NCBI GenBank assembly: GCA_026874595.1
Contig: JAPPUL010000073.1
Coordinates: 333,973 to 397,972 of the forward strand
DNA: 64,000 bases
Direction: 5' to 3'
Source of the DNA: Sipunculus nudus
Taxonomy: Eukaryota; Annelida; Sipuncula; Golfingiida; Sipunculidae
Of this stretch, positions 8,105 through 17,500 are shown piece by piece. Position 1 is the first letter of the stretch. Every line of letters begins with the position of its first letter. The position numbers and the translations under genes were made by a program. The notes under the pieces were generated by a model. That model saw nothing but the letters and a program-made list of their open reading frames with translations. It was not told where the DNA came from and did no database searches.

Positions 8105-10588
8105 TCACATTTCTCGCATCTGTCCACCATATTTTTCTCCTAACACTTTTATTATATTATCATATGCATCGTTAACCGTTTCATCTAACAATGTTTTCTC
8201 TGTCGATTGAAAGTTTAGCCCAAATGATAGGCTCTTCTTTCCTTCTGGTATTTGCTCTCCTTCGTATATATCTACTAACTCTACTTCTTTTAACAAATTT
8301 GAACTGCTTTTTATACTCTCTATTAAATCATTACTTGCTATAAAATCATCTACCAATATTGCAAGATCTCTTGGCACACTCGGAAATCGGCTTATCTGTT
8401 CATACTCTCTTCCTGCGCTATATAACTTTAGTCTCTCTATATCTACCTCACTATATATTATTGGGCTTAATAGCTTTAACCTCTTCACTAAACTTGGATG
8501 TAGCTCTCCTATATACCCTAACTCTTCTCCTTTGTATAATATCTTTGCACTTCTATAGGGATGCATATATTCTAACTCGCCTTCTCCTCTCTTATAATCA
8601 AATTCAAGACCCAAATGCTTCTTGATAAATCCTTCCAATACCCCCTTAAGATCATAAAAATCATACTTCCTCTCAGCTGCGTATACATTACGACTAACTG
8701 CAAGCCCATAGCATATTATCCCAAGACTCTTGCTCTCTATATACTCTTCCTCAACACTATTACCTGAAGATGATAACGACCCTCTCTTAAATACATGGCC
8801 AAGCTCATATAACATCAAGCTGCTTGCTTTATTCTTTACATTGTAAAGTACTGTATTTAATAGATTAGGAAATAACTTGTCCCTTAAATATTCACTATCT
8901 TTTGTTAATGGATTATTTACCCTAACTACATTTTCTAGCTCATAACCTAGCTTATTTAATATCCCTCTATCTAAAAATGTGTAGTTTATGACCTCTGTTA
9001 AACCACCTCCTTCAAGTATATCCTTAACTCGCTTGTCTTCTTCATATACTACACTGTCTTTAAGCCCCATAACTTTTATCGATGGGATACTCTCCCCTAT
9101 CTTATCATACGAATAAATGCGTGCAACCTCCTCAACAATGTCTATACCTCTACTTACGTCTTCTCTATAACTTGGAACCTTACATCTTATAAAAGCATTC
9201 TCACCCAATTCTAAGCTAACCATAAATCCTATCTGCTCTAGGCATCTTACAATCTCTTCTCCTTCCAAAACGCTTCCAAGACGCTTATTTATATATGACA
9301 GTTTAACCTCTATTTCCTTCGCCTCGTAAACTTCCGGATACTCATCTACTAGCGAGGATACTAATACTTTATCACGTCCGCAACTCTCAACTATAAGTGT
9401 TACACTCCTATCTAGTGCCAATACCACACCCTCTATATCTACTCCTCTTTCAAACCGATAAGACGATTCCGTTTGAATTGACAAGTCCTTTGAACTACGT
9501 CTTACCGCTCCTTTGTCAAAATAGGCACTCTCAAGTAATATTGATCTCGTTTTCTCACTTACTCCGCTTTCAAGCCCTCCCATAACTCCTGCAAGCGCTA
9601 TACTCTTTTCATAATCCGATATAACAAGATGCCCCTCCTTAAGTTCTTTCTCCTCTCCATCAAGACCTACAAACTTCTCAACTCCCTTTACAACTCCCAC
9701 TTTGATCCGTTCCTTGTTACTAAGCTTATCTAAATCAAATGCATGCAACGGTTGTCCATACTCAAGCATTACATAGTTAGTTATGTCTACTATGTTATTT
9801 ATTGGACGCATCCCAAGCTTTATTAAGCTCTCCTGAAGCCATTGCGGACTCTTTTTTACCTCCACATTATGTAATATACGTGATGTGTAGCGCTTACAAA
9901 GACTTGTTGCCTCTATCTCTACTTGTGCACACTTAACGCTACTATCTACCTCTATATCAATCCTTGGATACTTTATATTTAAATTCTCCAGCATATTAAA
10001 CGCATTCAACTCACGAGCTATCCCTATCAATGACAAGCAGTCCCCTCGATTTGACGTCGGTGTAACATCAAATAGTACATCTTCTAGCTCTTTAACATAA
10101 TCTTGCACGCTACTACCCACTTCACAGCTTGACTCTAATATCCATATCCCATCCTCAAGCTCCGCAAGCCCAAGCTCTTCTCGAGAGCAAAGCATTCCCT
10201 CCGAAACTAAACCTCTTATCTTGCTCTTTTTAATCTTAAGTCCTCCTACTAGCTTTGTCCCTACTCTTGCAAGGCATACCTTATCTCCTACTCTCATGTT
10301 ACTCGCACCACATACTATATTATATTCTATATTCCCATCCGTTACCTTGCAATACGATAACTTATCTGCATTCGGATGCCTTTCTATACTAACAATCTCA
10401 ACTACAACTAGTCCTTCTTTTTCTACCCCCCCTTCCCCACCTCCTTCTACTCCCTCTCCCAACCCCCATGTCATATATTCTCGTATGTCATCTACCTCTA
10501 TTCCACGCATTGTAAGTCGTTGCCCAAGTTCCTCAGTTCCATAACTAATATCTATATATTCTTTTAACAGCTTGTACGATAATTGCAT
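8105..10588 (-). CDS. pheT: Phenylalanine-tRNA ligase beta subunit
   Basis: 827 residues, close to the family's usual 800. PheT forms the alpha2-beta2 enzyme that charges tRNA-Phe. Domains in order: N-terminal PheT fold, an EMAP-like tRNA-binding domain (VVEIVSIERHPNADKL, VCGASNMRVGD), the B3/B4 editing domain (TPTSNRGDCLS, QPLHAFDLDKL), the B5 domain, the inactive synthetase-like core and the C-terminal anticodon-binding FDX-ACB domain (SRFPSVPRDLAILV). A poly-Gly/Glu insertion lies near residue 50. AAGG precedes the ATG. The partner pheS is not adjacent within this window, which is less usual. A small membrane protein gene lies just upstream. Confidence 0.95.
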   Translation of the reverse strand: MQLSYKLLKEYIDISYGTEELGQRLTMRGIEVDDIREYMTWGLGEGVEGGGEGGVEKEGLVVVEIVSIERHPNADKLSYCKVTDGNIEYNIVCGASNMRVGDKVCLARVGTKLVGGLKIKKSKIRGLVSEGMLCSREELGLAELEDGIWILESSCEVGSSVQDYVKELEDVLFDVTPTSNRGDCLSLIGIARELNAFNMLENLNIKYPRIDIEVDSSVKCAQVEIEATSLCKRYTSRILHNVEVKKSPQWLQESLIKLGMRPINNIVDITNYVMLEYGQPLHAFDLDKLSNKERIKVGVVKGVEKFVGLDGEEKELKEGHLVISDYEKSIALAGVMGGLESGVSEKTRSILLESAYFDKGAVRRSSKDLSIQTESSYRFERGVDIEGVVLALDRSVTLIVESCGRDKVLVSSLVDEYPEVYEAKEIEVKLSYINKRLGSVLEGEEIVRCLEQIGFMVSLELGENAFIRCKVPSYREDVSRGIDIVEEVARIYSYDKIGESIPSIKVMGLKDSVVYEEDKRVKDILEGGGLTEVINYTFLDRGILNKLGYELENVVRVNNPLTKDSEYLRDKLFPNLLNTVLYNVKNKASSLMLYELGHVFKRGSLSSSGNSVEEEYIESKSLGIICYGLAVSRNVYAAERKYDFYDLKGVLEGFIKKHLGLEFDYKRGEGELEYMHPYRSAKILYKGEELGYIGELHPSLVKRLKLLSPIIYSEVDIERLKLYSAGREYEQISRFPSVPRDLAILVDDFIASNDLIESIKSSSNLLKEVELVDIYEGEQIPEGKKSLSFGLNFQSTEKTLLDETVNDAYDNIIKVLGEKYGGQMREM

Positions 10589-10607
10589 CTTACCTTATCA
10601 TCATCTC

Positions 10608-10895
10608 CTATTTACTCTCGGATAGCAAGTCTAACCCTTCTTTCTTCATCTCATTATTTACTTTCTTCATATCTTTATTCTCTTTCTTAAGACCTCGCAT
10701 GGCCTTTCTATATCGCCTTTGTTGTCTCACAAGTATTGGCACTATTAACAACATTCCTAATACTATCGAAATCAAGCTTAGTACTATTGGGGAAACCACT
10801 TTCCCAAATAATACAAACTGTCCATTTTCTTCTGTGAAAAGCGATAAGCCTGCCAACAACAGTATTAATATTACTAACTCTATTAACAATAACAT
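10608..10895 (-). CDS. Small two-helix membrane protein, LapA/DUF1049-like
   Basis: 95 residues with two hydrophobic segments (about 1-20 and 32-55) separated by a short ENGQFVLFGKVVSP linker. A basic cytoplasmic coiled tail follows (RQQRRYRKAMRGLKKENKDMKK). This pattern fits the lipopolysaccharide assembly protein A domain (DUF1049). The gene is 19 bases upstream of pheT on the same strand, so the two are probably co-transcribed. No catalytic residue is visible, and the assignment rests on topology and pattern only. Confidence 0.55.
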   Translation of the reverse strand: MLLLIELVILILLLAGLSLFTEENGQFVLFGKVVSPIVLSLISIVLGMLLIVPILVRQQRRYRKAMRGLKKENKDMKKVNNEMKKEGLDLLSESK

Positions 10896-11374
10896 ATAAT
10901 TTTACTCTCCATCTATTTTCTATAATTCCTATTTATATAACAATAGAATTATAATATATATAAAATTTCCTTTACTATTCTACCGTAATATTCCTATACT
11001 CTCAAGCATTTTCACTATAATACACGTCCTTTTAATTTATTTTCTACTATACAATAATTAAATTATTCTTTTCATTTTTTCCAAATTTTTATCTATTTTA
11101 TTTATTTTAATCTATTTTTGCCTTCTTGCATTCTAAATAAACTCTATAATCATATAATAAAATATTATCCTTGCCATTTAGCGTTTTATTACTTAATTTA
11201 TTTTGTAGTATGTAGAGTTATTAATTGTTTCTTACAATCTAATGTTTGAACATTTGAGCTTCTACTATATACTTAATTAAAGAGCTACTACATTGTTGAG
11301 CTTTATTTACATATTAGTAGCTTCTATACAATATAATAGTCGTTACTAATTATTTATAAGGATGGTGTTTACTT
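10896..11374. other. Divergent intergenic region between the LapA-like gene and nfu
   Basis: 479 very A+T-rich bases with no open frame of note. A candidate promoter for the rightward gene is listed separately. I see no RNA gene and no strong hairpin. Confidence 0.5.
11246..11273 (+). promoter_or_regulatory. Candidate sigma-70-type promoter upstream of the Nfu gene
   Basis: TTGAAC at 11246-11251 and TATACT at 11268-11273 are separated by 16 bases, about 100 bases before the ATG at 11375. In such A+T-rich sequence this may be chance. Confidence 0.3.
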
Positions 11375-11605
11375 ATGGAAAGTACTTTAGATGAACGAGT
11401 TTTAGAAGCTCTTGATGAAATAAGACCTAATCTACAAGCTGATGGCGGTGATGTTCAATATTTAGGCGTTGAGGACAACAAAGCTAAATTACGTCTTGTT
11501 GGTGCTTGCGGAACTTGCCCAAGCTCTGTTTTTACTCTCAAAATGGGAATTGAAGCTCATTTGAAAAGACAAATTCCTGAGCTGGATGGAATTATTTCTA
11601 TCTAA
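11375..11605 (+). CDS. NifU C-terminal-domain (Nfu) iron-sulphur scaffold protein
   Basis: 76 residues made of a single Nfu domain, which carries and delivers Fe-S clusters to target enzymes. The signature LQADGGDVQYLGV, then LVGACGTCPSS with the cluster-binding C45-x2-C48, and the final LxxI...P segment are all present. It is the minimal stand-alone form, without the A-type or IscU-type partner domain. AAGGATGG precedes the ATG with suitable spacing. It appears monocistronic. Clients within the window could include ThiC, BioB, MiaB and the Fe-S helicase-nuclease, but that is inference. Confidence 0.92.
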   Translation: MESTLDERVLEALDEIRPNLQADGGDVQYLGVEDNKAKLRLVGACGTCPSSVFTLKMGIEAHLKRQIPELDGIISI

Positions 11606-11764
11606 ATAAAATAGACCTTGACTTTGCTACATTAATGTAATATCCTAGAATAGCCTCTACTCATTCTTAGCGGCGTTGTACTTAATTTTGCCTGTTTACA
11701 TGGGTGGTGTTTATTATCTTTGCGAAGACCATTTTACTAGGTGCTAGGCTAGAAGCCTTATTAT

Positions 11765-13957
11765 TTATTTTGCAAAGGCTAATACTCCCCTGATAAACCA
11801 TATTCTTCCATTTTTAAGCAACCCGTTGGAATTATACAAATAAACCTTTTTATTTATATCTTCTATTTTACTTATTATTTCTTCTGATACTGCTTTATTA
11901 TCATCGATATCAAATATTATAACATTATTCTCGGATAAAGCAAAATTCAATATACGTCCCTCGCGCTCAGTTTTCCCTTCATAAGAAACTTTGTATGGGC
12001 TTACTGGTATTATCCTGCTCGCTATTATTACTTCTTTTTTACTCTTTACTAAATTTAATAGATTATTTAATGAAGTGCTGTTTACGTTATTCAATGTCAG
12101 CGGATAATTATATCCATCACTTTTTAATACAAACCCCACTTTGTTTAGCCTACCCTTAATACTATCCTGTACTTTATCCTGTAAATATATAGCACTTATT
12201 ACTTTTGATAACTTTAAATATAATGTTGAGCTCTCAAGTATACCATAACCTTGTGAAGCTAGTATTGATTCTACCTCTTCAAACCCATGAACATTCTTAC
12301 TTATAAGCATATTATATGTTCTACCATGTTCTTTAAGTATCTTGTACAACTTACGGAACTTATATACAAAATTATCATAGTGCTTACCTTCTTCTCTGTA
12401 TGCCAAGATACTATATTCAGGATTTATATAATAGCCCCCAATCATTCGAGCAAGCCTTACAAGTAAATCCTGGGTATTTTCTTGTACATCAGATACTCCA
12501 ACAAACAGTTTTATGCTCTTATTGGCTGCTATGCTCATAATACTAGAATAATCACGATTATTGAGATTTTCTAATATATCCTTACGCTTAGCACTAATTA
12601 GCTCATCAAAAAATACTTTGAGTTTATATTTAATATATTTTATATCCTGTTGAATTCCTAAAAAATCCCAAGAAGACTTTGTTTTTATAGAGTGTACCAA
12701 GCTCCCGGTTGTAAGATCACGAACCCCTACATTAAAACGATACGCTAAATCTCTATCTTGTATCAAAAGACTATCCACAAGATATTTTACATTTATATTA
12801 GAAAGACTACTCATAGAATAATGTCTTGCATCAAGCACATCCGCAATAGATCGCTTAAACATGTTAGCGATAACCTTTAATTTCTCATCATCAAAAGGAG
12901 TATTACGATTATGCAAAGCATATTTCAACGGACTAATTATTTTATCAGTAGCATTTTTAAGCCTTGTCTTCATTTTGAACGGGTCATCAGTAAAAATAAA
13001 TATAAGTTTAGAGTCATTACTTGAGACAGACCATCCTTTATATTTAATACCTTTATTTAATATGGAGATAAAATCTTTTTTACTTTGAGGTTTTGTAAGA
13101 GCCACACTCTCAATATATTCGATATTCTCTTGAACTTTAACAACATCAGAAGTAAATGATAATAAATGCTTATCAGACACGATAGCAATTTCTATACTCA
13201 GTTCCTTGTGCTTAGAATAGATAGAAGAAACAAGGTCTTTAAGGTGTATTCTAAGCTGCCTCAAGTTAGATTTAATTTTAGAAGAGCTTGGGAGAATAAA
13301 CATTATCTGGAGACGATTAAGCTGTTGAAAGTTAATGCCAGTGATATTATGTTTCTTATGCTTATCTATGTCTATAGTATCAACAATTTGTTTGCCCATA
13401 GGATTAATAAGAGTAATCATACTAGAGACATTGGTATAAATATCTTTAGATATAAAAGAGTAGTTAAGAGTTGAAATATAATGCTTATCAGCAAGTAATA
13501 CGGTATTATCTTTAGCGCGGATGACATTAAAAGAGATAAAGAGTCTCTCATTGAGAAAATAAAGTTTAGAAGCGATAATATAGTCAAGCTGATTTAAAGA
13601 TTTAAAGTAAGAAGTAATATTTTTAATATTTATTTTTTGCTTATTGATATTCTCCAAGAACTCTTTAGCAGTTTTGAAATTAGACACACCAAATCCTGAG
13701 AATACAAAATAAGTTTGAATAATTTCAGTTAACTTTTTAGTAATACTATTTTGTTGTTGCCGAGTAAAATGGTTTTTCTTAGTTTCAAGATACTGGACAG
13801 GCAAAACTAACAAATTGGTAGGTTTAGTGCTTGAGTTAGGATTGGAGTTAGGATATACTTTATTAGGGTTTAGCAATGAAGAGTAAAAAAGAGCGACTAA
13901 AAAAGCAGCATGGATAAAGTGATAATAAATTTTGTGAGTTAATCTATACCTAAACAT
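11765..13957 (-). CDS. Large exported protein of unknown function (CsgG/TolB-N-like start, VWA-like middle)
   Basis: 730 residues that I do not recognise as a named family. A hydrophobic segment at about 13-30 suggests export or a membrane anchor. Residues about 45-180 (LLVLPVQYLETKK, then a helix, then YIIASKLYFLNERLFISFNVIRAKD) resemble the strand-helix pattern of CsgG/TolB-N-like periplasmic domains. Residues about 220-320 (LQIMFILPSSSKI, LSIEIAIVSDKH, SKLIFIFTDDP) resemble a von Willebrand A fold with a degenerate metal site. The C-terminal half has no visible motif. It is followed by the divergently transcribed TPR gene. These fold guesses are weak. Confidence 0.5.
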   Translation of the reverse strand: MFRYRLTHKIYYHFIHAAFLVALFYSSLLNPNKVYPNSNPNSSTKPTNLLVLPVQYLETKKNHFTRQQQNSITKKLTEIIQTYFVFSGFGVSNFKTAKEFLENINKQKINIKNITSYFKSLNQLDYIIASKLYFLNERLFISFNVIRAKDNTVLLADKHYISTLNYSFISKDIYTNVSSMITLINPMGKQIVDTIDIDKHKKHNITGINFQQLNRLQIMFILPSSSKIKSNLRQLRIHLKDLVSSIYSKHKELSIEIAIVSDKHLLSFTSDVVKVQENIEYIESVALTKPQSKKDFISILNKGIKYKGWSVSSNDSKLIFIFTDDPFKMKTRLKNATDKIISPLKYALHNRNTPFDDEKLKVIANMFKRSIADVLDARHYSMSSLSNINVKYLVDSLLIQDRDLAYRFNVGVRDLTTGSLVHSIKTKSSWDFLGIQQDIKYIKYKLKVFFDELISAKRKDILENLNNRDYSSIMSIAANKSIKLFVGVSDVQENTQDLLVRLARMIGGYYINPEYSILAYREEGKHYDNFVYKFRKLYKILKEHGRTYNMLISKNVHGFEEVESILASQGYGILESSTLYLKLSKVISAIYLQDKVQDSIKGRLNKVGFVLKSDGYNYPLTLNNVNSTSLNNLLNLVKSKKEVIIASRIIPVSPYKVSYEGKTEREGRILNFALSENNVIIFDIDDNKAVSEEIISKIEDINKKVYLYNSNGLLKNGRIWFIRGVLAFAK

Positions 13958-14515
13958 CTAAAATCCTTTAGTTGAAAGTGCAACAATCTCCAAACTAAGT
14001 ATAATGTGCTTAATTTATATACACATTAAATTTCAACTTTATATACAAAAATATAATATAAAGTGTAAAAAAGCATCTAAGTAAGCAAAATCGGCAGATA
14101 AGTAGCTATAAATTTAAGGTATCAGATAAAATAGTTTAAAAAGTTGAGATAAAGGGTGGAAAAAGTATTAGTATGGTGGTGGTGTAGAGGAGTGGGAAGT
14201 TAGGGTATGGGAAAGAGACATGAGATATGGAGTAATTTTTAAATCTAGAGCTTGGTTATAATAGGCATCTATTATGGGAATATATAGGGATAAAAATGGT
14301 TATATTTGGTCTTAGATTGTGTTAAATATTTTACTTTTTTTTTAGTGATGCCGAGTAAGGATATTGAGAAAGGAATCCTAGATAAATATTATAAAATAAG
14401 ATAAAATAAGATACTAAATGTAGGATAAAGTATTTTTTTTTAAGTTTAAAATAAATAAGATTTAAAAAGAAGTTTAATATGGAGTTTAATGTCTTATGAT
14501 GTTGGAGTATAAAGT
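13958..14515. other. Divergent intergenic region before the acidic TPR protein
   Basis: 558 A+T-rich bases between two divergent large genes. It carries short AAAATAAGAT repeats around 14393-14413 and a G-rich patch at 14155-14220, with no gene or clear hairpin. GGAG at about eight bases before 14516 is the ribosome binding site of the next gene. Confidence 0.5.
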
Positions 14516-17500
14516 ATGAGTGAAAAAGAGCAAGGTCATGATTCTTTAGGATTTAACGAAGGTGAAGAGCAGATACTTGAGAAATTATTAAAGGGATTAA
14601 ATGTAGAAGGAGATGAAGGGGTAGAGCGGGGTGAATCATCGAGTGAATTAACCTCGAGTATGGAAGGAGCTATAGAGGGGTCAGCTGAGGGAGGTAGTGA
14701 TTTAGATGAAGGCACAAAAGAAGTTGCTTTTGATAAAGCAAATCCGCAAGTACACTACGAAAGGCCTAAATTAAAGACAGATAAAAGGAGGCGAGTAACG
14801 CAAGAAGGAATAGATAAATTATTTAAGGATCTAGACATGACCCTTGCAGGGGGCAAACCACCTGAGGATATAGAGGGATTGGGTAAGGATTTAGAGGGAG
14901 ATATGAAGGTAGCAGATTTGCCTGAACTTTCGAAGGAAGTGGCAGGGTCTAAAGAGGCAGTGATTAAAGAGGCAGGGTCTAAAGAGGACAATGAATTAGG
15001 AAAAGAAATAGACATAGAAGACGTAGCGGTGGTTGAATCAGTATCCGATGATTCAGATGCTGAAGAATCTTCATATGAAGAATCTTTAGGAGGTGACTTA
15101 TTGGAAGAATCTGAAGTGGACGAAGTGGAAGAGAATGCTAAAAAGGCTAAAAAAGAGTTTGTAGACATAGGCTGGCCAGAAGTGGATGTAGAAGGGGGTG
15201 TAGAAGGGGATGTGGAAGAATTGCCAAGAGAAAGTGATGGATTAGAAGAGCGACAAGGTATTAAAAACGGTGAACTTAGCGATGAACTTAGCGATGAACT
15301 TAGCGATGAACTTATTGAAGAGAGCCTAAATGATATAGATGAAGCTATATTGGAAGAGAATGTAGATGAGCCTAAGTTAGATTTAAAAGAGGTTATGAAA
15401 TATGATAAAGAAGAAGACGTTACAGCGGGGGTTTATGAAGATTATGAGGAGAGGGAGGAGAGGGAGAAAGGAGAAGAAAAACATAAGACCGACGATCTTG
15501 TAGATTTTGAAGAAAATATAAAACTTTCAGAACAAGAAGCAATATCATCTGGGCTTAAAGAAGATGTTAAAGAAGATGTTAAAGAAGATGTTAAAGAAGA
15601 TGTTAAAGAAGATATTAAAGAAGAGGCTGAAAATATATTGATTAATGAGGAACCAAGTGAGAGTGATTCAGAATATGTAAAGTCAGAATTTACTAGTCTT
15701 AAAGAGTTTGAAGATTATGAGGACATCGCTTCAGATGAGGTAGTAGTTGAAGAGTCTGGTGTGACTGAGGAGGGAGTAGAGGAGTCAACAGATTTAGAAG
15801 CAGAAGAAATAGAGCTTAAAGAAGAGCTTGAGATCACTAAAGATGATGTAGATAGGATATCAGAATTTGAATCTAGCATAAGGTTGCAAGGAGAAGGTGA
15901 AGAAGAAGGTGTTGAAGATGCAGAAGAACTAAAAGAAGCAGAACTACGAGAAGAAGTATCGTCTTTAGAGGAGGCAGAAGAGCTAATAAAGTCTGTATCT
16001 GAGCCAACGTTAAATGTTGAGGAAGCTACAAAAGATATAGGGGAGATTTATAAAGAAGAGCTAAGAGAAGAGAGTGTAGAAAATATAAAGGCTAGTAAAG
16101 AATATCCTGTTGTGGATGCTGAGCAGGATGAAATTATAGAATTGAAAGGCGATGAGGCAAGTCTTTCAGAGATTGAATTACCAGATGAATCCGTGCCAAC
16201 TAAATCAGTTAGAGAAGAGGTGGAGCCAGAGACAGGATTAGCCTTTACAGAAGAGGATATAGAGACTATTCAAAAAAACATATCAACCTTTCCACCTATG
16301 CTTGCAAGCGTAACAAAAGATACGATTATAAATGAGCGTTTACGAAAAGAAGATTTAGATGAATTAACACATCTAATAATAACTAATCCTGATATTGCTA
16401 TAATAAAGGATTACTTAGAAAGTAAACGAAATATAAAAATAGACATAAAAGAAAAAAAAGTAAAGCGTCTAGAAAGAGCACAAGATATAAGCGAAAGGCC
16501 TTCCCTGGCAAAGCTAATAGCTTCAATCCTATTATTGGCAGGACTTATAATCCCATTATGGTTATTTATACTAAAGCCTTATATGGAAAGTGAAAGTAAG
16601 TATAAAGAAGGCATAACAGATATAAAGAAGGGTACGAACTATTATGAAGAGGCAATAAACAAATTTCTCATAGCAAAAGGAGATACAGAGGGTAATAGAA
16701 AATGGTACATAAAATATGCCAAAGCGTTCATGGAAGAAAATAATCCACAAGCCTATTATTACGCTCATATATTCCTAGCAGGTGATGAGGAACTAAACAA
16801 ACAGTTTCTCCAAAAGTATAAAACTATGGATAGAGAAGGAAATAGTTTTCATCGAAATGGTTTTCATCGAAATGGATTACAAAATGACATACGGAAATGG
16901 AAACCAGGACAATCTAGACAAAATAAAAAGAAAATAGACAAAAGTAAAACAAGCGGCAAACATAATAATCTTGAGAAAGGCGTTTTAAATTACTTACCAA
17001 ATGATAAAGAGGCACACCTGCTTTTAGGCGAAGTATACAAGAAGAAAGCCTTATGGGCAGCTTATAATACAAGTACAATAAATGGACAATATAATTTTGA
17101 TGACGTAGAATATTATTTAACTCAAGCCCTCTATCGAGCCTATAAACCGTTACTAGATAAAGATCAACTAGATATAGAAGTGCTTGACAAAGAGGCGAGA
17201 ACCTATATATTATGGGCAAAGTTATTGCATGAGTTAAAACCACAAAAGTTATCAAATAAAAACTTAACCCGAGCAGAGAATAATTTTAACAAGATACTAA
17301 CAATAGATTCAGAAAGTCCAAAAGGTCTTTATGGGTTATTGTATATTAATTTAACAAAAATAGAGTTGACAAAAGATGTTAAAAGTAAAGAGAAATTAAA
17401 AGAGTTAATAAGATCAATTGATTATGCAATCGAGAGATCAGAGATTGATTACATAGATGAAAAGATATTAAGTGAGTATGGATATTATCTGTTAATGGAT

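Noticed and set aside
11738-11764. Terminator after the Nfu gene
   Set aside because: The stem AGGCT/AGCCT with a triloop is only five base pairs; too weak to call.
14755-15168. Ser/Asp-rich open frame opposite the acidic TPR gene
   Set aside because: It is the complement of a low-complexity Glu/Asp-rich coding region and has no independent support.
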